From Cynocephalus volans (taxonomy: Eukaryota; Chordata; Mammalia; Dermoptera; Cynocephalidae), in assembly GCF_027409185.1 (NCBI RefSeq), contig NC_084469.1, positions 102,611,835-102,675,834 of the forward strand: a stretch of DNA of 64,000 nt, read 5' to 3'. The translations under genes and the position numbers were made by a program. The notes beneath the pieces were generated by a model that was given only the letters and a program-made list of their open reading frames with translations, made no database searches and was not told the DNA's origin. This document shows positions 1 through 11,094 of this stretch, in pieces; the first letter of the stretch is position 1; the number at the start of each line of letters is the position of its first letter.

Positions 1-862
1 CGGAATGGCACATGGTCACCTCGAAGGTGTCACACAGCCACACACCTGGCCACCCATGTTTTTTACGACACCCAGGCATTTGGACACAGTCATGGGGACA
101 CTGTCACACACAGTCCTTGACACATCTAAATACCACTAGGATTAACACAGTTCTCACTCGTTGCAGTCACACGTAGACACACACAACTCCCACGACAGCC
201 TCATGAGCCTTGCACTGTCACACCAACCCTCGGGTCACAGCCACCCTCTGTCACACACAGACTCTTCCTCATGTACAAACACTCCCGATCACACCCCAAC
301 TCGCGCACAGTTAGACAAACACACAAACAGCCACACACACAAACTCCCCTCAGTCACACCCAGTCACGACACAAAGACACACGTTTACCCTGCACACCCC
401 CAGCACCTCATACACGTCCCCGTCAGTCACTCACATGTGAGTCCCGCCCTACCACACACTGGGGGTGCAGGCGAGGAGTGGGGGGCTTCAGAGCTGGGCA
501 CCTCGGCCATGATGGGGAAGGGAAGGGTAAGCGACACCCCAAAGCCCCTGAAGTTTCCCCCCAACCCCGCTCAGCTCCAGTGGGTGTGGGCTCCAGGTCA
601 CGGAGGGGTTGAGAACCCCGAATCCAGAGTCAGGTGCCGCCCCAAACCATTTCAGTTTGGGGGCGGATTTGAAGCCCCCCCCTATTTTTCCCCCAAGCCA
701 GGGTGGATGTCCCGGCCCCTCCCCCGCTGCGACCCCCGCCCCTCGCCGGCCCTGCAGCTCCGGGGGGCTCGCGCAGCCCCAAACCTCTTTTCTCGGGAAG
801 CCTCTGGGCCCCCCTCCCCTCCAGGAGCCCCCCGCGGCCGCACCTGCCCGCCGGGCCCCTAC
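1..862 (-). other. OLFM2: OLFM2 intron 1, 5' part
   Basis: Non-coding. Positions 30-440 are a degenerate CA-rich simple repeat (CACACA runs mixed with CAGTCACAC units). Positions about 450-862 rise in GC and merge into the CpG island. Open frames here, including a His/Ser-rich one on the plus strand, are products of repeat composition. No second exon is visible. Confidence 0.75.
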
Positions 863-1330
863 CTGTCCGGCGAGGCCTGAGCACAGCAGCGGCAGCAGCA
901 GCAGCGGCGGGACCGTGAGCGGCCACATGACGCGCCCCCGGCCCGGCGTCCCGTCCCCCCGCCCGCCCTAGCGGCGTCTCGGCGCGGGGACCGCCACCAG
1001 GCGCGACCCCGCCCGCCCGGCCGGGGCGACCCTCCGCCGCCGCCTCCCCCGCCTCGCTGGCGGCCGGGATTCCGCCCCACCCCCGCCCCTCGCTCGCTGG
1101 GAGTCTTTGTTGCGGGCTCCGCCCCCCGCCCCGCCCCCAGCTCGTCTTCGGGCACCCACTGAGCGGGGTCGGGGGGCGGGGAAGGGGGGAGCCGGCACTG
1201 GGGAGGGGCGCTGGGGACGTCACCGGGCACCCTCACCCCCCACCCACCCCCCACCCCCCACCCCCCGGCCATTCTGGGAGCTGATCGCAGAGAGGAGGGA
1301 GGGGGCGTCCGTCACGTGTTTGTAAATTTC
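640..1330 (-). promoter_or_regulatory. OLFM2: OLFM2 CpG island and promoter
   Basis: A GC- and CpG-dense block surrounds exon 1 and its upstream side (929-1330). It contains several GC-box-like CCGCCC/GGGCGG sequences and no obvious TATA box at a fitting distance, so a dispersed CpG-island start is likely. C-runs at 1236-1268 (G-runs on the transcribed-gene strand) and a CACGTG E-box at 1313-1318 sit near the upstream edge. The transcription start cannot be fixed from sequence alone. Confidence 0.75.
863..928 (-). CDS. OLFM2: OLFM2 coding exon 1 (signal peptide; rest of gene lies outside the window)
   Basis: ATG at 928 opens 22 codons, starting MWPLTVPP and ending CSGLAGQ, followed by a splice donor GTAGGG at 862-857. 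This is the signal peptide of olfactomedin-2, a secreted glycoprotein of neurons and smooth muscle with a coiled coil and a C-terminal olfactomedin domain. Known human OLFM2 starts almost identically, and the exon ends in phase 0 after Gln22, so the next exon should begin with the mature protein. The leucine core is written as four CTG, one CCG and two CTG codons, a short trinucleotide run that could vary in length. Open frame continuing past 862 is intron, not protein. The later exons lie beyond position 1. COL5A3 is the next gene upstream on the same strand, as in human 19p13.2. Confidence 0.93.
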
Positions 1331-1818
1331 ACCCTCCCCGGCTCTTTCCCATGTTGAAGGAGGAGGTGGGAGGGGGATCAATTGGGAGAGGGCGGACTAG
1401 CAGGAAGGCCTGGTAGCAAAGAAGAGAAATTATGAGGTCCCCTCCTTAAAGAACTCAAGAATCAACAGAGAAACTGAGGCAGAGCTTGTGAAATTAGAAG
1501 TTGGGGGAGGGGTCCATGCTGGGACAAGTGGGGTAGGCTGAGAAGGATACTAGGATTGAGGAATAAAAACGGGGGGCAGGAGACCGGCAAGCAGACAAGA
1601 GGCCAATGGGGACGGTCAGCAGGGTGGGCTTGGCCTCCAAAAGGGGCATCTCATTTTTCACTCTCTGGGCACCCACTGCCCACTAGTCCTCCTGCTAGAA
1701 GCCTCGCCTCCCCCGCCACACCTGGGACAATCTCTCCTGGCTCCAGTTTCAATGGCCCAAGATGAGAGACCAGATCCCCTAGAGAATCAAAAAATTAACG
1801 CTGCCTCCACGGGAATCC

Positions 1819-1826
1819 ATTTGCAT
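1819..1826 (+). promoter_or_regulatory. Octamer (POU) motif ATTTGCAT
   Basis: A perfect octamer lies about 0.9 kb upstream of the OLFM2 start codon in a stretch that does not look repeated. Binding is inference; a single octamer can occur by chance. Confidence 0.3.
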
Positions 1827-2099
1827 ATGAAGGGCGTCCTTGTCTGGCCTGCTTTCTTTTGGGAAGCTCTCCAGCCTCTCTCTGCCTCTCACCTCTCCAT
1901 CGGTTTCCCCAGTCACCTTCCCTCTCCACAGCCCCTCAATGGTTTGGGGGGAGGCGCGGGGAAAGTCAGATTATGGAGGAATTGGCCATAAAATATGGGG
2001 GGCGAGGAAGCCTGTCATTTTCCTGACCCTACTGTGTGATAACATGTTACTGATGGTTTTGTCAGGGCAAGGAGGAAGAGCTTGGTGGCCAACAGACCT

Positions 2100-2180
2100 G
2101 GGTTAGACCCTGATTCTGTCATTTTGTTGCTATGTGACGTTAGGCAAAGAGCTTTCCCTCTCTTAGAAGAAAAAACTCCG
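2100..2180 (+). repeat. MIR SINE fragment
   Basis: Reads as the tRNA-derived MIR core: a degenerate copy of the GGTT-AGACCCTG...TATGTGAC...AGGCAAAG...TTTCCTCA pattern. The 1330-3090 stretch otherwise holds only unique intergenic sequence in which I see no gene. Confidence 0.55.
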
Positions 2181-3094
2181 TTTCCTCACAGTTTTGGGGA
2201 GACTTCTGTGACTCATGAGTGAATAGAGGACCTAGCCATGCTCAATCTCTGGAGTGCATTACCACAAAGGAGTTGGGGACACTGGCCATGGGATGTGGGC
2301 ACAAAACAGTCTGAGCCTGGGAAGTTTCTCATCCATTCTTCCACCTCCTTTTCTTAAATGGGAAATGGTCCTTTGCTGACTCGGCCAAGCCTGAAGAAGG
2401 CATAGGGCAGAAGGAAGATGTTGGTTGGTGGGACCCACAAGCTCTTGACCAAGAGTGGGGGCCCTTGTGAGTGTAGTGTTTCAGGACCATGAACAGTGTC
2501 CTCCTTGGGCTCTGGTCACTGAGATGGTCACTGTCATGGTCAAGCTATGGCCTGTGTTGTATGGTTGGACTTTGGTCAATATACTCTCAGATACATTTCT
2601 CACCTTTCACCTGCTCCCCTCTGTATCAGGGGAGATGGCCCCTGCAGACTACGTTTCCCAGGTTCCCTTGAGCCCTACAAACTACATTTCCCAGGCTCCC
2701 TTGCATCTGGTTAGGCTCAACCAAGGGGAGGTCTGGAGGGAGATTGGAAGGTGGGAGGCAAGAAGAAGAGTGTTTCTCCCTCTTTGTCCATGTTGGGTGT
2801 CTCTAGCAGTGGTTATTGTGTCTCCTCTGTGGTCTCCGCCCACTTAGGTAGTCCTCACCATGGTTCAACTCCTGCTAGGGGACTGCATCTCCTGGCCTCT
2901 GGTAACTACCTCCTCTCTTTACAGTTTCAGCCCTTGGGAAGATGGCAGCTTGCTACCCAGAGTTGATTCACCTTCTCCAATTTGCTCTTAAAGCCTATCT
3001 CAAACGTCTATGACTAATTCACCATAAAATTCCCTCTGTTGAACTGCCTGGCTTGGGCTCTGTTTTTTTGACTGGACCCTAGCCAATACATTCA

Positions 3095-3475
3095 AGGCCA
3101 TGGTGGTGACCACTGCTGTGGTTAGTGGCAATCTCAGTGTCCTGATCATGCTGTGGTCAGTGTCCTGTTGTACTGTGATCTGTGCTGCCATTAGCATCCT
3201 GGTTCTCCTGGGGTCAGTATTGTGGTCACTGGTCATTCCTGGTTGTGTTGTGATCAGTGTGGTGACCAGTACTGTGGTCAGTTTCCTGGCTTCACTGAGC
3301 TCAGTATCACAATCACTATTCTGGTTGTTCTGTGGTCATTGTCCTGAGCTTGCTTTGGACAGCGAACTGGCCATGCTGTGGTCAAAAGTATGATCAGATC
3401 ATACTGTGGTCAGGGTTATATTCAGTGTCCTGGTTGCACTGTTGTCAGCACTGTGGTCACTGCTATGATGAGTGA
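3095..3475. repeat. Degenerate minisatellite, unit about 20-25 bp (CTGTGGTCAGTGTCCTGGTTG-like)
   Basis: Variants of CTGTGGTCAGTGTCC and CTGGTTGT recur across about 380 bp. The copies are too diverged to be a recent array. A weaker outlier sits at about 2515-2575. Confidence 0.7.
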
Positions 3476-4763
3476 GATGTCTACAGAACAGTATTCAGAA
3501 TTGTGGACCATCACTGAAGAGAGAGCAGGATCAGCTTCTTGAGGACCTCAAATGGCAAAACTGATGAAGCAGGTGGCTCAGAGATCTGGCACTGGGCAAA
3601 GGTCACTCTTCACAACATGTGAGAAGCAAGGTGGAGGGACATTGGATCTCTCCATGTGGCCCTTGGATTTTCCTAATTGGTGCTTGGGTAACCATTGGCT
3701 CTGCTCTGCTGTGACCCCCTCATGTGTCCGGCCAGAGGAGGACACAGTCCAGGCCTTTGTCTCCCCACACCCTGCACAGGTCCTGAGACAGAGAAGATAA
3801 TGAAGAAGAATTTAATGAGTGAATGAATCTATGCCATGCATGTCTACACATTACTTTGCTCTTGCTAATTCCTCTATATATTATTCAGGGCTCCTTTGGT
3901 AGCATTTGGCAGAAACTCAACTTAAACTGCAAGAAGGAAAAAAGAATATCTATTGGCTCACATAACTGAAAAAAGAAAAAACCCAGGGGTAATGGAATTC
4001 AGGCATGCTGGGCCCAGGGGATCTGTTATATCACCAAGATTCTGTCTCTCTCCATTTCTCATTTCTGCTTTCCTCTGTGAGAGATTCCCTTTTAGACAAG
4101 ACTTGACCAAGATGGTTCCCAGAAGCTTCTATCTTCCAAGTTCAGCAACATCAGCAAAAAGAGGGCTTGCAAAATAATGACTCTCACAGTCCATCCCAAG
4201 TCATGTTCCTATCCTGAATCAGTCACTTGTTCAAAGAAATCGATTATGTGGCTTGGCGAGACCTTGCTCACATCTCACCCCTGCTGGAGCTAGAGAATGG
4301 AGTTAGCCTCACTCAACCTGTATTGAACAGGAAGTGGGGGTCAGGGGGAATATGGAACTTTGACCATTAAAAAAGAGGGAAAGGATACCATACAAATAAA
4401 ACCAAAAGATGGTGAGTTGGCTCTTGGCACCATCCCAGCTTCCTAGTGTGTGTCCCTCTATTGCAGAGCCTGCAAAGCTAGAAACTATGCTTCAGACTCC
4501 CTTGCAGCTAGACTTCTGTCTTCCAGTTAAGTTCTGCCAATTAGAAGTATGAGAAGTGGGCAGTGAAAGTGTGTGGAAGTCATCTTCCTGCTGTGTTGGT
4601 AGAGGCAGCTGCCAAGCATAGTCATGGAAACACTGGGTTTTCCTGCAGGGATGTTCCTGTTTCTAGTCTCCAGCATCATCACGTTTTGTTGAGGGGCAGT
4701 TACAGTAACAATGGTGGCAGCTTCCAAATCTGTAAATTGCAACAATGGTGTTGTATTCTTTTT
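3476..4763. other. Intergenic sequence, no gene seen
   Basis: No exon-like or RNA-gene signal is seen. Part of 3870-4320 has the look of an old interspersed element (a 'mixed Charlie/MER-like' texture), but I cannot name the family. Confidence 0.4.
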
Positions 4764-5275
4764 AAAAAAACAACTTTATTGAGATATAATTCACATGCCA
4801 TTCAACTCACCCTTTCAAGTGTACAAGTCAATGTTTCTGGCATATTATATTATTAACTTTAAGTTGTAATAAGACATATATAACATAAAATTTGCCATTT
4901 TAAACATTTTTAAGTGGCCTTAATTACTTTTGCCATGTTGTGCAACCATCACCATTATTTTCAGAACTTTTTCATCACCCCAAACAGAAAATCTGTAACC
5001 ATTAAGCAATAGCTCCCCATTTTCCCTCCTCCCAGCACCTGGTAACCTCTAACCTACTTTCTGTCTCTATGGATTTGCCTATTCTAGATGCTTCATATCA
5101 GTGGAATCATACAATATTTGTCCTTTGTATCTGGCTTCTTTCACTTAGCATAATGTCCTCAAGGTTTATCCATGTTGCAGCAGGCATCAGAACTTTGTTC
5201 CTTTTCAAGGCTGAATGATATTCCATTGTATGGATCTGCCACGTTTTGTTTATGCATTATAATGATGCATTCTTG
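4764..5275 (-). mobile_element. L1 3' end fragment (mammalian-wide L1M type)
   Basis: Reverse complement of the familiar L1 3' region. It includes TTTATTGAGATATAATTCACATGCCA, CATCACCATTATTTTCAGAACTTTT, GTGGAATCATACAATATTTG and GGCTGAATGATATTCCATTGTATGGAT as degenerate matches on the plus strand. There is no intact reading frame. Confidence 0.8.
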
Positions 5276-5544
5276 AAGTCAACCATTCCCAGTGGGTGGT
5301 TGTGTGAGTAGGAGGTTAAATTATAATGCCTTCCAAATTGAGAAGGTACTTTCAGACCAAAGAAGGAAGCAGGCAGGTTCATTCAGAGATTTACAAAGAT
5401 ATTTATTAATGGGGATGACTTACACACAGGAAAGCTGTATGCAGTAATGAATCAGACATCAGCAGACAAGAGCTCTCTCTCTGCATTTAGGCAAAGTTTA
5501 CATAGCAAAAGCTCCTGTTACTAAGAATAACTTTAAGGAAACAT

Positions 5545-5632
5545 TTGAGGGTTCAGATCCCCATACTATCCAGCCACCAAAAACAAAAAAAAAAAGAAAG
5601 AAAGAAAAAGAAAAGAAAAGAAAAGAAAAGGG
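5545..5632 (+). mobile_element. tRNA-Ile-derived SINE, 5'-truncated, with A-rich tail
   Basis: Only the B-box half is left (GGGTTCAGATCCCCATACTATCCAGCCACC), followed by an A-rich (GAAA/GAAAA)n tail. Same family as the fuller copies at 32625 and 43430. Confidence 0.7.
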
Positions 5633-6234
5633 AAACATCATAAGAAAAATAAGTAAATAACATTATTCACCAGGTATCTTGTGATTCACAAGGTAGGGGG
5701 TGAGCATTCAGATCACCAATGCCATCTACTCTTATAAATCATTCATTCTCTGAAACCTATGTTTCTTTTACCACTTGCCTAAAGGTTAAGATATAATTTG
5801 TCTGTGAAACAAAGGAATGAAGTTAAACAGAAGTCAACATGGCAGGCAGGGCACAACATGGCATTGGTTTTGTTCACCCTCTAAGCTGATTCCCCACTTT
5901 CCTGCTAACAACAGAGGCAGAAGCTCCTGATTGGGCCAATTCAGAGGCAATGTTCTGTGGAAAGTCATTCTATAGGCTTAACCTAGAATCTCATCTTCCA
6001 GACTTCCAACAGTTCTGTAAGCACCAAGTTCCTTGGTTTTAATTCTTGTTTCCTGCCACTAAACCCTAATTGATATGTGCTTTAGATGCTTATTCACCTT
6101 CTGTGTCTGGGGAGAACCTTGTCATTCATGAAGCCCTAATACCCCATGCTATGTGTGATTACCTACTCAGCCCTCCCTTCCAGACCCTTCTGGAAACATC
6201 TCTTGAATAACAACTGTGCCTACTCGTTGAGCTC

Positions 6235-6629
6235 TGTCTTAGTCTGTTTTCTGTTGCTATCACTGAATACCTGAGACTGCGTAAGTTACAAAGAAAATAA
6301 ATTTATTTCTTACAGTTCTGGAGGCTGAGAAGTCCAAGGTTGAGGACTGCATCTGGAGAAGGCCTTCTTGCTGGTGGCAAACACAGGATATCACATGGCA
6401 AGGGGGCTGAGCATGCTACCTTGGGTCCCTCTTCCTGTTCTTATAAAGACACCAGTCCCACTCCCATGATAACCCATTAATCAATTAATCCACTAATCCA
6501 TGAATAAATTAATCCCCTCATGAGGGCAGAGCCCAACCACCTCTTAAAAACCCCACATTTCAATACTGCCACATTGAGGATTAAGTTTTAACTTGAATTT
6601 CAGAGGGGACAAATATTGAAACCATAGCA
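6235..6629 (-). mobile_element. Solo LTR, ERVL-MaLR type
   Basis: Starts TGTCTTAGTCTGTTTTCTGTTGCTA and ends AACCATAGCA on the plus strand, the reverse complement of an MST/MLT1-like LTR. It has a perfect 5-bp target duplication AGCTC (6230-6234 and 6630-6634), the size expected for ERVL-class integration. There is no internal coding sequence. Confidence 0.8.
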
Positions 6630-6634
6630 AGCTC

Positions 6635-6845
6635 CAACTAAGCACTCACCACTGGGCTAAGTCCTCTTCATGCATTTCTTCCTTGAATTCTTACAACAAC
6701 CCTGTGAGGTAGGGATTATTATCTCCAATTTAAGAATGAAAAGTTTGAGGCTCAGAGAGGTTAGGTAACTTGTCCAAGGTCACTCAGCTTTAAAGGGCAG
6801 ACATAGGATTCAAACCCATCTGACTCAAATCTAACCTATTGACCT
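6635..6845 (-). repeat. MIR SINE
   Basis: Reverse-oriented MIR: CCTGTGAGGTAGGGATTATTATC, then TTGAGGCTCAGAGAGGTTAGGTAACTTG, then a CAAGGTCACTCAGC tract. Confidence 0.75.
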
Positions 6846-7149
6846 ATTGGCCTCCTTAGCATTATACTGTGGTTATTTGCTGTATCTTTCCTTCCCCATA
6901 AAACCCACATAGGCAATTGAAGCTCGATCCTGCTGGGGACCCCTGGGAGACAGAAAAGAACTTGCACCTCAAAGTTGTTGTCCCACCAGAGGGGGAGAAA
7001 AGTGGAGTTTCATTCTCTGGGTCCTGCCTGTCATTGGGGGAAGGCTGCTCCCAGGGGTATCAGCAGCTCAGCATCTCTGGCTTGACCTGCATGTGAGTCA
7101 AGTCAGCCCTCAGGCTGGAGGAAGTGTGCACAGAACAGGCACAGGCCCA

Positions 7150-7295
7150 GGCACCACTTTTCAGGCAGGGAAATTGAGGCTTAGGGAAGTTAAGAGTCCT
7201 GACCATGACTACACAGAAGATGTAAGGCAGAGCTAGGACAGAAATGTGACTCCTGTCTGACTGACTCCGGGCTCAAGGTTCTCTGTGCTGTGGCT
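7150..7295 (-). repeat. MIR SINE fragment
   Basis: Reverse-oriented MIR core (AAATTGAGGCTTAGGGAAGTTAAG ... GTAAGGCAGAGCTAGGACAG). Confidence 0.55.
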
Positions 7296-7599
7296 ACAGG
7301 GGAATACCTGGGTGTTCACACAGCCTGGTGGCACCCAGGTGAGCTGAGCATCATATCTACCCCTCCCAGCCCCCTGCACCTCCACAGTGATTATGCTGGG
7401 TGCCCACCAGGTCCAGGCCTCCCAATCCCACCCCTCCAAGTGCTCACACAGAAAGAAGCACAGACTCTCTTCCCTGTCCTGGAAGAGGCACCTGAGGGAG
7501 ACTTGGGTTCAACCCTCAGGGGTCCCCCAAAACTGTTCCTTCTGTTCCATTGGCATTTGTCATTCTCCACTGCTGGCACCCTTGGGGCTCCCTTCCCTC

Positions 7600-8265
7600 C
7601 AGGCATGTTACACACGCACATACATACAGAACGCCACAGTTGTGGGAATGGGAATTTGGCCCCTGGTTACCTCAAGCAAACTGACACACAAACATACAGC
7701 ACAAGCACACAGTCAGCCAGGGACAACACACCCAGATACACGGCCCGGGCAAAACAGCCCATGGAAACATACACCCAGCATCAGATCATGGAAGAACAGT
7801 CAGAGGCAAATCAGTCAGTCGCCCAAGAACAGGCACTCACCAATACGGCTGCCTCAGCACACACAGATCCAGGACCCAGGGCACTGTTTATGCAAAAAAT
7901 ACACAAAACCCACAATTAAGACAGCTCACACACAGATCCCCAGTGCAGACATGTTGTTCACACATCAACACGCCATGTACCCGCAATATAGTCACGCAAA
8001 AACTTACACAACACAAGCACACAATTGACACACAGAGAGATTCATAAGACACATAGTTAATACACGAACACACCCACGAACCCGCAACATAGTCACGCAA
8101 AACAGGCAGACAGTGCACACACAAACACACTCTTGCACAGATACACAATAGAGGCACACAGTTTGTATGAAACACACAAACCCACAATCCAGACACATGG
8201 TCACACCTACAACACAGAGTGCAGGCAGAGGGTTCACACAAAAACAGACCCGCAGGGAGGCACGG
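7600..8265. repeat. Degenerate CA-rich simple sequence
   Basis: A diffuse ACACACA/CACAGT-rich stretch on the plus strand with imperfect 30-90 bp internal duplications (for example GTCACGCAAAA-containing units near 7992 and 8090). It creates long open frames on both strands that have no protein signature. Confidence 0.65.
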
Positions 8266-8664
8266 CACAGACGCCCTCTGACACTCGAAGCCTAGGCCAG
8301 GGCAGCGTGGGAACGAGGCTTCGAGAAGGGGATGAGGTAGACGGAATGACTCAGGGGGCCTCTCTGGGGGAGCAGGAGGAGGGAAAGAGGGTGGTGGGCA
8401 GGTGTCCAGCACATGTGGTTTCCATGAGGGGCCTGGGAATTGAGGGATGAGCTGGCGGGACAAGGAGAACCAGTAACGCTTCCCAGTCCTGCCAAAGCAG
8501 GAAGAAGTGAAGCCCCGATCTGAGGTTATGCGGCCGGAACTTGGCTCAAAACCATAGCAGCTCCTACCACAGAGTGGTCTACCCCAAGCCAGGCCCAGCT
8601 GGGGCAAGTTTTGACCCTCGCCCCCCCCCCACACACAATAGCCCTGGGAAGAGTTCTCTAGGAG

Positions 8665-8775
8665 AAAAAAGTGGAGCTCAGAAAGGTTAAGCTACTTGCC
8701 TGAAGTCACACAGCTAGGAGGTGGTAGAGCTGGGATTTGAGCCCAGGTCTCCATGCAGCCCCCATCCCCACCCTG
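8665..8775 (-). repeat. MIR SINE fragment
   Basis: GAGCTCAGAAAGGTTAAGCTACTTGCCTGAAGTCACACAGCTAGGAGGTGG is the reverse-oriented MIR core. Confidence 0.7.
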
Positions 8776-9839
8776 AGGTAGATGCAAGGATCCCTCCATT
8801 TGATCCACAGGTAGAGACTGAGCGCTCACTCCAGGTCCAGCCTGCACTGGATTTGAGGCTTCGAACAAGGCAGCCCCCATTCTCAAAGAACTTAGTGCAT
8901 GCCCAAGTAGGGAGGGTTCTCTGAGCATGTTTGGGGGGCCCTGATCTAGCCTGGGGTGGTCGGTATCAGGGAATGACACTCGAGCTGAAACCTGAAGGAT
9001 GAGTAGGAGCTGGCAGGGCAAGCTGGGCAGAGAGAAGACCCTGAGGTCTGCAGGCGTAGGGGCTAGGTCACCTGGTGAGAAATGGTGACAGGTGAGGCCA
9101 GAGTCACCAGACAGAAGGACTTGATCTTGGGGCCAACAGGGAGCCTTGGGAGAGTGGAGAGTAGGAACATAGTGGAGTTTGGGTGACAAGCACAAAGTCC
9201 ACACCCAGGACAGCCAAAGATGTGCTTCCCCCGTAACCCAGAATTTCCATTCTCAGCAATTCATACACCCTGGAGACACTTATCTGCATGCACAAAAGAC
9301 ATACACCAGGATGTTTAAACAGAAACACAATGGGAAACATCGAAAAGTTCATGAGTAGGAGAATAAATGCACAACTGCACCAGTAAGGCCACCTGCTGCA
9401 GTTCAAAAGACAGGGTTAGAAATGCTTGTATCCACACGGAGAAGATGTAAGAAACTCCAGTCGAGCTAACAAAGAAAGTTGTAAAAGAATGTGTTCCATA
9501 TTGTACCGGTTAGTTTATGTGTTTTTTACCATGATTAAAAATAAAACAAGAAATATACCAAGGGGGGAGGGGTGCCTCTCGGGCTTGATCTGTTCTTCCC
9601 TCTGCCCCACCTCTCCTGACTCCGCAGCATCTCTACTGTCACCTTTAGGGCTCAGGCCCATCCTCTCAAAAGGAAGTCTCTGGTGTCTGGGGCACTGGAC
9701 ACAAGGCCACTTGTCTGCCTTTGTCGGGGGATGGTGCCTTTTTGCATGACCAGGTGCGGGTTGTTGTGGGTCTGCCAGGCATGTGCCTGCTCATGAATCT
9801 GGCTTTGCCAGTGCCTCTGCCATGACTGTGGGACATCCA

Positions 9840-10240
9840 CATGGCTCCCCCCCTTCTATGTATTAGCCTCTGCTTCTGGATGCCTCCTCCAGGAAGCCTT
9901 CCCTGACCACCCTGTCTCAAAGATCAAATCCGCCCCTCTTCCCTGCTTTATTTTTTTATAGCACCAGCTGATATATTATATATGTATTTGCTTACAGTCT
10001 TTCAACCGCACAAAAGTGTTAATTCCACCACAGCAGGGATCTCTGTTTTGTTCATGTCTGTATCCTCAGAACCTACAACAGTGCCTGGAGCATAGAAGGT
10101 GCCCAATAAATATTTGTTATTGGTGGCCACCTGTTAAGGGGATTTGAATCCATGACCCCGGTGTTACAAAGCTGTGTTCTAACCAACTGAGCTAACCTGC
10201 CAGCCCAATAAATATTTGTTGAGTGAATGAATGGTGTGGG
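9840..10240 (+). repeat. L2 LINE 3' end, interrupted by a SINE
   Basis: CCTCCAGGAAGCCTTCCCTGACCACCCTGTCTC, CAGCAGGGATCTCTGTTTTG and GTGCCCAATAAATATTTGTT with a final GAGTGAATGAATGG are typical of the L2 3' end. A SINE sits at 10119-10202 within the terminal AATAAATATTTGTT. Confidence 0.75.
10119..10202 (-). mobile_element. tRNA-Ile-derived SINE (CYN-like) with 18-bp target duplication
   Basis: On the minus strand the element starts GGCTGGCAGGTTAGCTCAGTTGGTTAGAACA and runs through a B box (GATTCAAATCC). An 18-bp duplication GCCCAATAAATATTTGTT flanks it at 10101-10118 and 10203-10220. The A-rich tail is almost absent. This is a retrotransposed copy, not a tRNA gene: the anticodon arm is degraded and the acceptor stem does not pair. 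Confidence 0.85.
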
Positions 10241-10279
10241 GAGACAGGACCTCTGATACATCCATGAGCAAGTTTAACT

Positions 10280-10690
10280 GGACATATGTATGTATCTTGA
10301 TGTGTTGGTGGCATGTCTGTCTTTGTGGGGCTCTGTCTATCTTCGTGCATGCATGCCTAGCATGTGCCAGGCCCCAGGACGCAGTTCTGAGTGTGACAGT
10401 GGGGGTCTCTGTCCAAGTGTGACTGCATATCCGAGTGTGCATTTGTGAACATGATTGTGTGTGTATGAACGGGATTCTGGGTGTGTGTGCAGGCACAACT
10501 GGGTGTGTGAGACTGTGTGTGTGCCATGCTATTCGTGCCAGGGTGTCTGAATCTGGCCGATGGTGTACATTGTGGGTCTGGGACGTGACCTGCAGCTGTG
10601 GCAGGACGTAACAAGATGCGGATCTGATTCCGTGGGCCCTTAGTCCATGGATGTAATTGTGTGTGAGTATCTCCATCGATGTTGTGAGTG
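10280..10690. repeat. Degenerate TG-rich simple sequence
   Basis: GTGTGTG-rich imperfect repeat on the plus strand. No gene. Confidence 0.55.
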
Positions 10691-10789
10691 CATATGTGTA
10701 AAAATCCCCTACTAAGCCCAACCCCTCCAACCATCTCGGTATAAAGCCACAGGCAGCCCTCCCATTGGCCGCCCTACCCCCAGCTCAGA

Positions 10790-11055
10790 ACACTGGCTGT
10801 CAGTAATTGCCCAGGAAGTACAAGCAGTGTGATTAATTATGGCTGCTGAATATGCAAATCAGCTGGGGGGGTTCCCAGCAGCCGCCTGGGTGCAGTGAAT
10901 AAACACAGAGAGCTCGTGGAGGCCCAGAATTCCCTTCTTACACCTTTGTCAATTAACCTTTAATTTACAGGGTTGAGTTTCTGATTCATTCATTAACGAG
11001 CCTTCGGCTAATTAAAAGTCCTCATTAAACTATACATTAATTGTCCCTCCCATCC
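10790..11055. promoter_or_regulatory. Candidate enhancer: TAAT-rich, repeat-free island
   Basis: Roughly ten ATTA/TAAT homeodomain cores occur here (near 10804, 10832-10840, 10951-10957, 10990, 11009-11014, 11023 and 11036-11042). There is also a POU octamer ATGCAAAT (10852-10859) that runs into a CAGCTG E-box (10860-10865), and a SOX-like CCTTTGTC (10943-10950). The AT-rich text differs sharply from the CA/TG-rich and LINE flanks, and no transposon family is recognisable. It lies about 10 kb upstream of OLFM2 and 4 kb downstream of COL5A3. OLFM2 as target is inference. Confidence 0.5.
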
Positions 11056-11094
11056 AAAATGCCCGCACCAGGATGGAATTGTAGCTGCAAAACT

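Noticed and set aside
488-862. Long minus-strand open frame continuing from the OLFM2 start
   Set aside because: A splice donor follows codon 22. The remainder is GC-rich intron with no olfactomedin similarity.
161-880. 240-residue plus-strand open frame, His/Ser/Pro-rich
   Set aside because: It is translated CA repeat and CpG island; no domain, no supporting splice or promoter context.
6235-6629. Endogenous retrovirus with coding capacity
   Set aside because: Solo LTR only; no gag, pol or env frame is present between or beside the LTRs in this window.
7290-8634. Several 200-residue open frames on both strands
   Set aside because: Produced by a CA-rich simple repeat, which lacks stops in several frames. 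Composition is Thr/His/Cys-biased with no homology.
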